64,000 nt of DNA from Microbacterium sp. SYP-A9085 (GTDB lineage Bacteria > Actinomycetota > Actinomycetes > Actinomycetales > Microbacteriaceae): assembly GCF_009649635.1 (NCBI RefSeq), contig NZ_WJII01000001.1, forward strand, positions 930,001-994,000, given 5' to 3'. Numbering within the stretch: the first letter of the stretch is position 1; each line of letters opens with the position of its first letter. The notes beneath the pieces are model-generated. The model did no database searches. It worked only from the letters and a program-made list of their open reading frames with translations, and had not been told where the DNA came from. This document shows, piece by piece, positions 9,995-17,622 of this stretch. Made by a program: the position numbers and the translations under genes.

Positions 9995-10117
9995 CCATCT
10001 CCTCGCCCGAGCCGGCCCGGATCCGAGATTCGCGGCCTGCGGCGTCGAGATCGACGCGGTTCTCAGCGCCGCCTGCCGCGCTCGGGCGCCGGATGCCGCC
10101 CCCGTAGACTCGACGCC

Positions 10118-10696
10118 ATGACCGCCGCATCCACGCCCGCGCTCGAAGCCGACCGGCAGGCCCTCATTCGGCTGATCACCGCGGAGGCCGTCTTCCACGG
10201 CGATTTCACGCTGTCCAGCGGCAAGAAGGCGACGTACTACGTCGATATGCGCAAGCTCACGCTCGACCACCGCGCGGCCCCCGCGATCGGCCGGATCATC
10301 CTCGACCTGATCGGGGATATCGACGGCATCGTCGCCGTCGGTGGGCTGACCCTCGGCGCCGACCCGATTGCGAACGCCGTGATGCACGAGTCGGCGCGCA
10401 CCGACCAGCCGCTGGACGCATTCGTCGTGCGCAAGGAGCCCAAGGACCACGGCCGCGGTCGTCAGGTCGAGGGGGCGGATGTCGCGGGCAAACGCGTCGT
10501 CGTCGTGGAGGACACCTCGACCACCGGCCAGTCCGCGCTGAAGGCCGTCGAGGCGTTGCGCCGGGAGGGCGCCGAGCCGGTCGCCGTGGCGGTGATCGTC
10601 GACCGTCGCACAGGTGCGCAGGCCGCCGTGGAGGCTGCCGGGCTGCAGTGGCTGGCAGCGATCGACCTCGACGATCTCGGCTTGGGTCCGCAATAG
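10118..10696 (+). CDS. pyrE: Orotate phosphoribosyltransferase
   Basis: Pyrimidine biosynthesis enzyme converting orotate and PRPP to orotidine 5'-phosphate, 192 residues, cytoplasmic. It has the N-terminal FTLSSGKKATYYVDMRKLTL substrate loop (about 28-47) and the PRPP-binding motif RVVVVEDTSTTGQSAL (about 126-141) with the paired acidic residues. Length suits actinobacterial PyrE. It stands alone here rather than in a pyr operon; the LacI gene follows 56 bp later with its own operator between. Confidence 0.95.
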   Translation: MTAASTPALEADRQALIRLITAEAVFHGDFTLSSGKKATYYVDMRKLTLDHRAAPAIGRIILDLIGDIDGIVAVGGLTLGADPIANAVMHESARTDQPLDAFVVRKEPKDHGRGRQVEGADVAGKRVVVVEDTSTTGQSALKAVEALRREGAEPVAVAVIVDRRTGAQAAVEAAGLQWLAAIDLDDLGLGPQ

Positions 10697-10721
10697 ACCC
10701 GCGGCACGATCCAGATCCGGT

Positions 10722-10732
10722 AACGTTGCCAA
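10722..10732. promoter_or_regulatory. Probable LacI-family operator at the regulator's own promoter
   Basis: AACGTTGCCAA, read on the other strand as TTGGCAACGTT, is identical to the left 11 bases of the operator-like site before the sugar transporter at 12451. It stands 20 bp before the regulator start, so autoregulation is inferred. Confidence 0.6.
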
Positions 10733-10752
10733 AAAGCCAGGATCGGACCGCC

Positions 10753-11805
10753 ATGGATGACGCACCGACGAACGAGCCCGCATCGCGCCGCGCGACGATG
10801 AAGGACGTCGCCGCCCGCGCGGGCGTCGGCCTGTCCACGGTGTCGCGCGTCGTGTCCGGAAAGCCCGGTGTGGCCCCCGCCAAAGTGCGCGCCGTCGAGC
10901 GCGCGGTGAGGGAGCTGAACTTCAGCCGCAACGACTTCGCGCACACCCTGCGCACCGGGACGTCGGCGACGATTGGCATGGTCGTGACGAACATCTCGGA
11001 CCCGTTCTTCTCGGCGCTTGTCGGTGGTGTGGAGGAGCGGGCGCGAGCTCGCGATCAGCTCGTGCTCGTGGCATCCGTGACCGACGATCCGGAGGAGGCG
11101 GAGCGCATCATCCGGCGACTGCTGCAGCGGCGGCTGGACGGCCTCATCCTCGTCGCGCCCGAGGATGCCGACCTCACGTTCCTGGAAGAGGAGCGGCGCG
11201 CGGGCACCCCGATAGTGTTCGTCGACCAACCGCCGACGGGCATGGATGTCGACCTCGTCGTGGTCGACAACGAGGGCGGAGCCGCCGGCGCCGTGCGTCA
11301 TCTCCACCGCGCCGGGCACCGCCGCATCGCGTGCTTCGCGCACATCTCCGGCCGGTACACATCCGCCCGGCGCGAAGCCGGGTACTACCGGGGCCTCGCG
11401 GAGGTGGGACTGCCCGCCGACCGCGCGCTCGTGGTCTCGGTCGACGACGAAGTGGATGTCTGCACGGAAGCGCTGCTGGAGCTGTCGCGACTGCCGGATC
11501 CGCCCACGGCGATCTTCTCGACGAACGGGCGGACGACGAAGGCGGTCCTCGGGGCGCAGCGGCTTCTGGGGACTCACCTGGCCCTTGTCGGCTTCGACGA
11601 CTTCGACCTCGCGGTGCTGATGACGCCGCCGACGACAACGATCGTGCAGGATCCGGAGGCCATCGGACGCGCCGCCGCCGACCTGCTGTTCAGCCGGATC
11701 GCGGGCCGCACGGGCCCGACGCAGCGCATCATCCTCGGGACCCGGCTCGCGGAGCGCGGGTCGGGCGAGATGTCGCCGCCCGTCGCGGCGGTGCCGGTCT
11801 CCTGA
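10753..11805 (+). CDS. LacI/GalR family transcriptional regulator
   Basis: DNA-binding repressor of 350 residues. The helix-turn-helix MKDVAARAGVGLSTVSRVVSG spans about residues 16-36, with the hinge helix near SRNDFAHTLRTG, followed by a periplasmic-binding-protein-like sensor domain (IGMVVTNISDPFFSALVGGV onward). The ATG was chosen close to the HTH; the next in-frame ATG at MKDVAARAG is an alternative. It is followed by the repeat array and then a sugar ABC operon. A shared operator half-site at both promoters says it controls that operon and itself. Confidence 0.92.
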   Translation: MDDAPTNEPASRRATMKDVAARAGVGLSTVSRVVSGKPGVAPAKVRAVERAVRELNFSRNDFAHTLRTGTSATIGMVVTNISDPFFSALVGGVEERARARDQLVLVASVTDDPEEAERIIRRLLQRRLDGLILVAPEDADLTFLEEERRAGTPIVFVDQPPTGMDVDLVVVDNEGGAAGAVRHLHRAGHRRIACFAHISGRYTSARREAGYYRGLAEVGLPADRALVVSVDDEVDVCTEALLELSRLPDPPTAIFSTNGRTTKAVLGAQRLLGTHLALVGFDDFDLAVLMTPPTTTIVQDPEAIGRAAADLLFSRIAGRTGPTQRIILGTRLAERGSGEMSPPVAAVPVS

Positions 11806-11849
11806 CATCCGCCCGCGCGTGGTACCCAGGTCACGTTCGCGGATGGTGC

Positions 11850-12378
11850 GTGTCACAGAAGATGCGGCTTACGGAGCCGGGATGCCGCCGATTGTGTGAC
11901 GCGGTCTTGTGCGTGTCGCAGAACATGCGGCCCAGGAGCCGGGATGCCGCCGCCTGTGTGACACGCTCCGGCGCGTGTCACACAACGTGCGCCACGTCCA
12001 GGACCGACGTCGCGAGAAGTGCGACACGCTCCGGGCCGCGTCGCAGAAGATGCGGTCGCTCCAGGAGTCGCCGCCACCGAGCGTTGCTGCCACGGTCCCG
12101 ACGTCCACCTCTCCGTGGCGCAGAAGTGGCGGCCTACGAGACCGGGATGTCGCCAGTTCTGAGACACGCTCCAGCGCGCGTCGCAGAAGGCGCGGCATGC
12201 AGAGCCGGGATGTCTCCAGTTGTGTGACGCGGTCTTGTGCGTGTCGCAGAACGTGCGGCCTCGGGAGGCCGGATGCCGCGGATTGTGCGACGCGGTCCGG
12301 ATGGTGTCACAGAAGATGCGACCTACGAGACCGGAATGTCGCCATTTGTGCGACACGACTCGGCTGCGCGTGTCGCAG
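11850..12378. repeat. Array of ~62-bp palindromic units, about eight copies
   Basis: Head-to-tail units of about 62 bp fill most of the 730-bp gap between the LacI gene and the sugar operon. Each runs from GTGTCGCAGAA-CATGCGGC to GCCGCC-TTGTGTGACRC, so each can fold on itself. Neighbouring units also pair, best at 11955-11984, where TGTGTGACAC and GTGTCACACA are perfect complements. Copy four is longer and more diverged. A partial ninth unit ends the array. A solo relative lies at 53895-53949. The long open frames that cross it are repeat artefacts. Confidence 0.88.
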
Positions 12379-12450
12379 GCCTCGCACCCACCCCGCTCGC
12401 GGTCACGATTCGGTCACAGGTCGGTATGCCGCGACCGGCACATCTTGCGC

Positions 12451-12465
12451 TTGGCAACGTTTTCA
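12451..12465 (+). promoter_or_regulatory. Catabolite/LacI-type operator before the sugar ABC operon
   Basis: TTGGCAACGTTTTCA fits the general LacI-family/cre consensus WTGNNARCGNWWWCA at every position. Its first 11 bases recur, inverted, at the promoter of the adjacent LacI-family gene. It lies about 70 bp before the binding-protein start. Confidence 0.7.
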
Positions 12466-12536
12466 TATTGGCTGTCATTCATCGATGACACCGAGGGCCT
12501 GCTAAGAGCGGGCTCCATCATCCAATGGAGGATCAC

Positions 12537-13817
12537 ATGCGCAAAGCACTCGCAGCGGTCGCCGGTCTGGCAGTCGCCGGGCTCGCGCTCGCCGGTTGCG
12601 CCGGCGGCTCGGCCGGGGGCGACAAGGGCGGCGACCCGAACCAGGTCGAGGTGTTCACCTGGTGGGCATCCGGCTCGGAGAAGACCGGCCTGGACGCGCT
12701 CGTCAAGGTTTTCGACCAGCAGTACCCCGATGTGACGTTCGTCAACGCGGCCGTCGCCGGCGGCGCGGGCTCGAACGCGAAGAACGCCCTGGCCTCGCGC
12801 CTGAAGGCGAACAACCCGCCGGACTCGTTCCAGGCGCACGCCGGTGCTGAGCTCACCGACTACATCGAGGCGAACAAGCTCGAGGACCTCAGCTCTTTCT
12901 ACAAGGAGAACAAGCTGACCGACGTGTTCCCGTCCACGCTGCTGGACCGCCTCACCGTCGACGGCAAGATCTACTCGGTCCCCAGCAACATCCACCGCGC
13001 GAACGTCGTCTGGGTGAACAACAACCTGCTCAAGAAGGCCGGCATCGACCCCACGAAGGCGCCGGCGAACCTGGACGCGTGGCTGTCCGACATGAAGAAG
13101 CTGAAGGACTCGGGCGTCGCTACGCCGCTGTCGGTGGCCACCGACTGGACCCAGGTGCAGCTGTTCGAGAACGTGCTCCTGTCCACCCTCGGCGCGGACG
13201 GCTACCAGGGTCTGTGGAAGGGTGACACGAAGTTCGACTCGGCCGAGGTCACGAAGGCGATCGCCAACTACGGCAAGCTGCTCGCCTACGCCAACACCGA
13301 CGGCACTGGTCAGGACTGGCCGGTCGCGACCGACATGGTCATCGACGGCACGGCCGCGTACAACGTGATGGGCGACTGGGCGCTGGCCGAGTTCGACGCG
13401 AAGGCCAAGACGTACGGCAAGGAGTACACGACGTGGCCGACGCCGGGCACCGACGGCACGTTCGACTTCCTCGCCGACTCGTTCACCCTGCCCGTCGGGG
13501 CGCCGCACGCCAACGCCGCGAAGGACTGGCTGCGCACGATCAGCTCGGCTGACGGGCAGAAGGCGTTCAACCTCGCCAAGGGCTCGATCCCCGCGCGCAC
13601 CGACGCCAACGCGTCGGACTACCCGGCCTACCAGCAGGGCGCGATGGCCTCGTTCGCCAAGGACACCGTGGTCAGCTCGCTGGCCCACGGCGCCGCGGTG
13701 AAGGTCTCCTGGCTCAACGACATCACGTCCGCGATCGGCCAGTACGTCTCGACGAAGGACGCTGGCGCCCTGCAGAGCGCGCTCGTCCAGGCTCAGACAA
13801 AGGGCCTCGGCAAGTAA
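12537..13817 (+). CDS. Sugar ABC transporter substrate-binding lipoprotein
   Basis: Extracellular solute-binding protein (family 1), 426 residues, anchored by lipid. It has a signal peptide of about 20 residues ending in the lipobox LALAGC, then a Gly-rich linker and an EVFTWWASGSEKTGLDAL start of the mature fold. The start was set at the ATG with GGAGGA 5 nt upstream; an in-frame ATG four codons earlier lies on the ribosome site itself. First gene of a binding protein-permease-permease-ROK kinase operon for uptake of a mono- or oligosaccharide; the sugar cannot be named. Confidence 0.93.
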   Translation: MRKALAAVAGLAVAGLALAGCAGGSAGGDKGGDPNQVEVFTWWASGSEKTGLDALVKVFDQQYPDVTFVNAAVAGGAGSNAKNALASRLKANNPPDSFQAHAGAELTDYIEANKLEDLSSFYKENKLTDVFPSTLLDRLTVDGKIYSVPSNIHRANVVWVNNNLLKKAGIDPTKAPANLDAWLSDMKKLKDSGVATPLSVATDWTQVQLFENVLLSTLGADGYQGLWKGDTKFDSAEVTKAIANYGKLLAYANTDGTGQDWPVATDMVIDGTAAYNVMGDWALAEFDAKAKTYGKEYTTWPTPGTDGTFDFLADSFTLPVGAPHANAAKDWLRTISSADGQKAFNLAKGSIPARTDANASDYPAYQQGAMASFAKDTVVSSLAHGAAVKVSWLNDITSAIGQYVSTKDAGALQSALVQAQTKGLGK

Positions 13818-13824
13818 TAACATC

Positions 13825-13867
13825 ATCCGCACGGGATGACGCGGATCCTGCGTCATCCCGTGCGGAT
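13825..13867 (+). terminator. Intercistronic hairpin after the binding-protein gene
   Basis: Perfect 18-bp stem (arm ATCCGCACGGGATGACGC and its exact complement) with a 7-nt loop, between binding-protein and permease genes. By position it probably causes partial termination or shields the upstream mRNA, giving more binding protein than permease. Confidence 0.7.
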
Positions 13868-13889
13868 CCTCACGTCAAGGAGGACATCG

Positions 13890-14780
13890 ATGCGCAAGGG
13901 CATTCGCAACTGGGGACCGCCGTTGCTGCTCATCTCCCCGACCATCGTGCTGCTGGGCATCTTCGTGTACGTCCTGATCGGCGTGAACGTCGGCACCGCC
14001 ATGACGAAGGACTCGGCACTGTCGGCATCCCAATTCGTCGGGCTGCAGAACTTCACCGACCTGCTCACCGAGCAGCGCTTCCTGCACTCGCTGGCCAACC
14101 TCGGCATCTTCACCGTGTTCTTCATGGTCGGCACCATGCTGTTCGGCTTCCTGTGGGCGTGGATGTTGGACAAGGGCGTCACCGCCGAGGGTGGATTCCG
14201 CTCCATCTACCTCTTCCCGATGGCGGTGTCCTTCGTCGCGTCCGGTGTCGTCTGGCGCTGGCTGCTGAGCTCCGCGAAGGACGACCGGGCCTCGGGACTG
14301 AACCGGCTCCTGCAGTCCGTCGGACTGGGCGGCCTGCAGAACGACTGGTACAATGCCCCGCTGTGGGGCATGGCCGCGATGGCGATGCCCGCGATCTGGC
14401 AGCTCGCCGGATACGTGATGGCGCTGTTTCTGTCGGGATTCCGCGGCATCCCGGAGGAGCTGCGGGAGGCCGCCCGCGTGGACGGCGCGAGCGAGTGGAA
14501 GCTGTACCGGCACGTGATCTTCCCGCAGCTGAGCCCGGTGGCACTGTCCGCGCTCGTGATCGTCGCGCACATGTCTCTGAAGGTGTTCGACCTGATCATG
14601 GCGATCACCGGCCCGGTGTACATCACCGAGGTCCCCGCCACCTACATGTGGGTGGCGCTCACCGGCGGTGAGTACGGCAAGGCGTCCGCGATAGCGACGG
14701 TCCTGCTGCTGCTGGTGTGCATCTTCATCGTGCCGTATCTGATCTCGACGGCCCGCGCGGAGAGGAAGGGCGGGCGATGA
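13890..14780 (+). CDS. Sugar ABC transporter permease (MalF type)
   Basis: Inner-membrane permease of 296 residues with six predicted helices. The cytoplasmic EAA loop reads EELREAARVDGASEWKLYRH (about 190-209), the docking site for an ATPase. The ATG follows AAGGAGG by about 6 nt. No ATPase gene is in the operon; in actinobacteria such importers usually share a multitask MsiK ATPase encoded elsewhere (established knowledge, applied here as inference). It overlaps the next permease by 4 bp. Confidence 0.93.
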   Translation: MRKGIRNWGPPLLLISPTIVLLGIFVYVLIGVNVGTAMTKDSALSASQFVGLQNFTDLLTEQRFLHSLANLGIFTVFFMVGTMLFGFLWAWMLDKGVTAEGGFRSIYLFPMAVSFVASGVVWRWLLSSAKDDRASGLNRLLQSVGLGGLQNDWYNAPLWGMAAMAMPAIWQLAGYVMALFLSGFRGIPEELREAARVDGASEWKLYRHVIFPQLSPVALSALVIVAHMSLKVFDLIMAITGPVYITEVPATYMWVALTGGEYGKASAIATVLLLLVCIFIVPYLISTARAERKGGR

Positions 14781-15694
14781 CCGTCACCACCGGCATCGAG
14801 CGCCGCGTCGATGTGAGCACCGGCGCCCCCACCAGCCACCGGACGCGGCGCCGCGTCAGTCGCACCGCTAAGTACGTCATCCTCGTGCTGTTCGTGGTCA
14901 TCGTGCTGATGCCCGTGTACGTGCTCATCGTGACGAGTCTGAAGCCGCCGTCCGATGTCAGCGCGACGACCTCGTGGGCGTGGCCGTCCCGCTGGCCGTG
15001 GCAAGCGGGGCCGGACGGGACGACCGGCCTCGACAACTGGGCGATGGCCTGGGACACCCTCGCGGTGCCCCTGGGCCGCACGTTCCTGCTGGCGATCCCC
15101 GCGGCGATCATCTCCGCGACGCTCGGCTCGATGAACGGCTTCGTGCTGTCGCGTTGGAAGTTCCCGTACGCGAACATCGTGTTCACGATGATCCTGTTCG
15201 GCATGTTCATCCCGTATCAGGCGATCATGGTGCCGCTCGTGCAGATGAAGACGGCGCTGGGGATGCCCAGCAACATCCTCACCCTGCTGATCGTGCACAT
15301 CATCTACGGTCTGCCGATCTGCACCCTGATCTTCCGCAACTACTACGAGGGCGTGCCGACCGAGCTGATGGAGGCCTCCCGCGTCGACGGCGCCGGCATG
15401 CTCGGCTCGTACTGGCGGATCATCCTGCCGCTGTCGCTGCCGGGGTTCGTGGTCACGATCATCTGGCAGTTCACGTCGGCCTGGAACGACTACCTGTTCG
15501 CGCTGTTCCTGTCCGATGCGAACCAGGGGCCGGTGTCGCTGTCGCTGGTGAACCTGTCGCAGGGCGCGCAACTGTCGAACTACGGCGCATCCATGGCCGG
15601 CGCGCTGATAGCCTCGCTGCCCACGCTGCTGGTGTACATCATCCTCGGCAAGTACTTCATCGGCGGGCTGATGAGCGGATCGGTGAAGTCGTAG
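14777..15694 (+). CDS. Sugar ABC transporter permease (MalG type)
   Basis: Second permease, 305 residues. It has a charged cytoplasmic N-terminus of about 33 residues, six helices, and an EAA loop ELMEASRVDGAGMLGSYW (about 196-213). The start overlaps the stop of the MalF-type gene (ATGA), so translation is coupled. With its partner it forms the channel for the binding protein encoded upstream. Confidence 0.93.
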   Translation: MTVTTGIERRVDVSTGAPTSHRTRRRVSRTAKYVILVLFVVIVLMPVYVLIVTSLKPPSDVSATTSWAWPSRWPWQAGPDGTTGLDNWAMAWDTLAVPLGRTFLLAIPAAIISATLGSMNGFVLSRWKFPYANIVFTMILFGMFIPYQAIMVPLVQMKTALGMPSNILTLLIVHIIYGLPICTLIFRNYYEGVPTELMEASRVDGAGMLGSYWRIILPLSLPGFVVTIIWQFTSAWNDYLFALFLSDANQGPVSLSLVNLSQGAQLSNYGASMAGALIASLPTLLVYIILGKYFIGGLMSGSVKS

Positions 15695-15699
15695 CCGTC

Positions 15700-16605
15700 A
15701 TGACCGAGCTCGCACTCGCCGTCGACCTGGGCGGAACGAAGGTCGAGGCCGCCCTCGTCGACGCGTCCGGCGCCGTGGTGCCCGGCACCCGGCACCGGCA
15801 GCCGACCGGATCCGATGCGACCCGGGAGGCGCTGTGCGATGCGCTGGTGCGGGTCGTCGCCGCGGTGGCGCACGGCGCGGAGGGCGTGCACGGCGTGCGG
15901 GGCGTCGGCATCGGCAGTGCGGGCCCGATCGACCACGCCGCAGGGACGATAGCCCCCGTCAACATGCCGAGCCTGCACGGGATGCCGCTGAAGGACGCTG
16001 TCGCCGACGCGGCCGCGGCCGCGGGATGGCGCGACATCCCGGTCTCCCTGGGGCACGACGGTGGATGCCTCGCCCTGGCCGAATCGTGGGTGGGGGCCAC
16101 CCGCGGATCTCGCGCATCGCTCGCGTTCGTCGTGTCGACAGGAATCGGCGGCGGGTTCATCGTCGACGGCACCCTGCTCTCCGGCAGCACCGGGAACGCC
16201 GGGCACCTCGGGCAGATGCACGCCGAGGGCGACCTCACACTGGAGGAGGTCGCGTCCGGACCCGCCAGCGTCGTGTGGGCGCGGGAGCAGGGCTGGGACG
16301 GCCGCACCGGAGAGGAGCTCGCGCGGGCCGCGGCATCCGGGGTCCGCGTCGCCCGGGCGGCGATCGAGCGGTCGGCCGGGGCGGTGGGTCGTGCGCTCGC
16401 CGATGTGGCCGTGCTCCTGGACCTCGAGGTGATCGCCGTCGGCGGCGGGTTCTCCCGGGTCGCGGACGACTACATCGACCTCGTCGCGCAGGCGCTGCGG
16501 TCCGCCGCCGTCCTTCCGTACGCGGGTTCGGCGCGGGTGGTGCGCACCGGCCTGCACGGGGAGGGCCCTCTGGTGGGCGCCGCCGCGCTCATCCTGCGCC
16601 CCTGA
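15700..16605 (+). CDS. ROK family sugar kinase
   Basis: Probable sugar kinase of 301 residues, last gene of the sugar operon and 5 bp after the second permease. It shows the N-terminal ATP loop LAVDLGGTKVEAALVD (about 5-20), the catalytic GHDGGCLALAE (about 118-128) and STGIGGGFIVDGTLLSG. The usual ROK zinc motif (CxCGxxGC) after the glycine-histidine segment is absent: the region reads NAGHLGQMHAEGDLTLEEVA. There is no N-terminal DNA-binding domain, so it is an enzyme rather than a ROK repressor. It could act on glucose, N-acetylated hexosamine or another hexose. Confidence 0.85.
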   Translation: MTELALAVDLGGTKVEAALVDASGAVVPGTRHRQPTGSDATREALCDALVRVVAAVAHGAEGVHGVRGVGIGSAGPIDHAAGTIAPVNMPSLHGMPLKDAVADAAAAAGWRDIPVSLGHDGGCLALAESWVGATRGSRASLAFVVSTGIGGGFIVDGTLLSGSTGNAGHLGQMHAEGDLTLEEVASGPASVVWAREQGWDGRTGEELARAAASGVRVARAAIERSAGAVGRALADVAVLLDLEVIAVGGGFSRVADDYIDLVAQALRSAAVLPYAGSARVVRTGLHGEGPLVGAAALILRP

Positions 16606-16615
16606 CCCCGGCCGC

Positions 16616-16675
16616 GTGAGGTGGCGCGAATGGTCGCTATCGCCACCGGAATTCCCGCCATTCGCGCCACCTCAC
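16616..16675. terminator. Bidirectional terminator between convergent genes
   Basis: Perfect 18-bp arms GTGAGGTGGCGCGAATGG and CCATTCGCGCCACCTCAC with a 24-nt loop. Flanking TGACCCC and GGGGTCA also match and contain the stop codons of the ROK kinase (plus) and the small membrane peptide (minus). Confidence 0.8.
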
Positions 16676-16679
16676 GGGG

Positions 16680-16781
16680 TCAGTCGCGGTGGCGGAGGTA
16701 CTGGATGACGAAGATCACCAGGGTGCCGGCCAGGACCAGGGCGGTGACGGCGTAGAGCAGGGCCTGCTCGAACGCGTTCAT
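16680..16781 (-). CDS. Small single-pass membrane peptide (33 residues)
   Basis: A 33-residue frame, too short for usual gene calling. It has one hydrophobic helix (about residues 8-27, rich in Leu/Val/Ala) and a basic C-terminal tail RHRD, so the N-terminus should be outside. Its ATG overlaps the stop of the HAD phosphatase gene by 4 bp (ATGA) and its stop sits at the foot of the terminator. It therefore looks translated by coupling. Function unknown; possibly a membrane anchor or regulator of a partner protein. Confidence 0.6.
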   Translation of the reverse strand: MNAFEQALLYAVTALVLAGTLVIFVIQYLRHRD

Positions 16782-17554
16782 GTGGCCACGAGGTCCGCGA
16801 CCGAGTCGACGATCTCGTCGGGCCGGAACGGGTACCGCTCGACCTCGGCGCGATCGCTGATGCCGGTGAGCACGAGCACGGTGTGCAGGCCCGCCTCGAT
16901 GCCGGCGATGACATCGGTGTCCATCCGGTCGCCGATCATGCCGGTGTTCTCGGAGTGCGCGCCGATCTGGTTCATCGCGGAGCGGAACATCATCGGGTTC
17001 GGCTTGCCGACCACGTACGGCTCGCGGCCGGTCGCCTTCGTGATCAGCGCGGCGAACGATCCGGTGGCCGGCACTATGCCGGATGGGGTGGGGCCGGTGA
17101 CGTCCGGGTTCGTGATGATGAACCGGGCGCCGGCCTCGATGAACCGGATCGCCTGCGTGATCGCCTCGAACGAGTACTGGCGCGTCTCGCCCACCACGAC
17201 ATAGTCCGGCTGGGTCTCGGTCATGATGAACCCGGCCTCGTGCAGCGCCGTCGTCAGTCCGGCCTCGCCGATCACGAACGCCGACCCGCCGGGCATCTGC
17301 GTCTTCAGGAACTGTGCCGTCGCCAGCGCCGACGTCCAGATCCGGCCCTCCGGGACATCCAACCCCGAGCGCGCAAGCCGCGCCGACAGATCCCGGCGGG
17401 TGAAGATCGGGTTGTTCGTGAGCACCAGGAATGGGATGTCGCGTTCGCGCCACTGGGTGAGAAGCTCCGCCGCCCCGGGGATGGGGTGGTTGTCGTGGAC
17501 GAGCACGCCGTCCATATCGGTGAGCCAGCAGGCTATATCGGCGCGGGTCCGCAT
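16778..17554 (-). CDS. HAD-IIA family hydrolase (NagD-like phosphatase)
   Basis: Cytoplasmic phosphatase of 258 residues. HAD motif I is DMDGVLVHDN (about 13-22), motif II is LTNNP (about 44), motif III includes the lysine in VGKPNPMMF (about 185), and motif IV is GDRMDTDVIAG (about 204). The IIA cap lies between motifs II and III. Relatives dephosphorylate sugar or nucleotide phosphates such as UMP, glycerol phosphate or p-nitrophenyl phosphate. It is coupled to a 33-residue membrane peptide gene. Confidence 0.92.
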   Translation of the reverse strand: MRTRADIACWLTDMDGVLVHDNHPIPGAAELLTQWRERDIPFLVLTNNPIFTRRDLSARLARSGLDVPEGRIWTSALATAQFLKTQMPGGSAFVIGEAGLTTALHEAGFIMTETQPDYVVVGETRQYSFEAITQAIRFIEAGARFIITNPDVTGPTPSGIVPATGSFAALITKATGREPYVVGKPNPMMFRSAMNQIGAHSENTGMIGDRMDTDVIAGIEAGLHTVLVLTGISDRAEVERYPFRPDEIVDSVADLVAT

Positions 17555-17622
17555 GCCGCCAGCCTACCCAGGGGTGGTGTGCGTGCAGAGTGGTCCGGGG
17601 CCGTGGGGCCTAGGCTCGTGTT

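Noticed and set aside
11853..12356. 167-residue minus-strand frame with repeated Cys-Asp and Arg-His-Pro blocks
   Set aside because: The repeats come from the ~62-bp palindromic array (62-63 bp keeps a frame open by chance). No ribosome site and no recognisable fold.
11850..12378. Possible CRISPR array
   Set aside because: Units are diverged, spacers are not unique, repeats are not of CRISPR size or conservation, and no cas genes are present.
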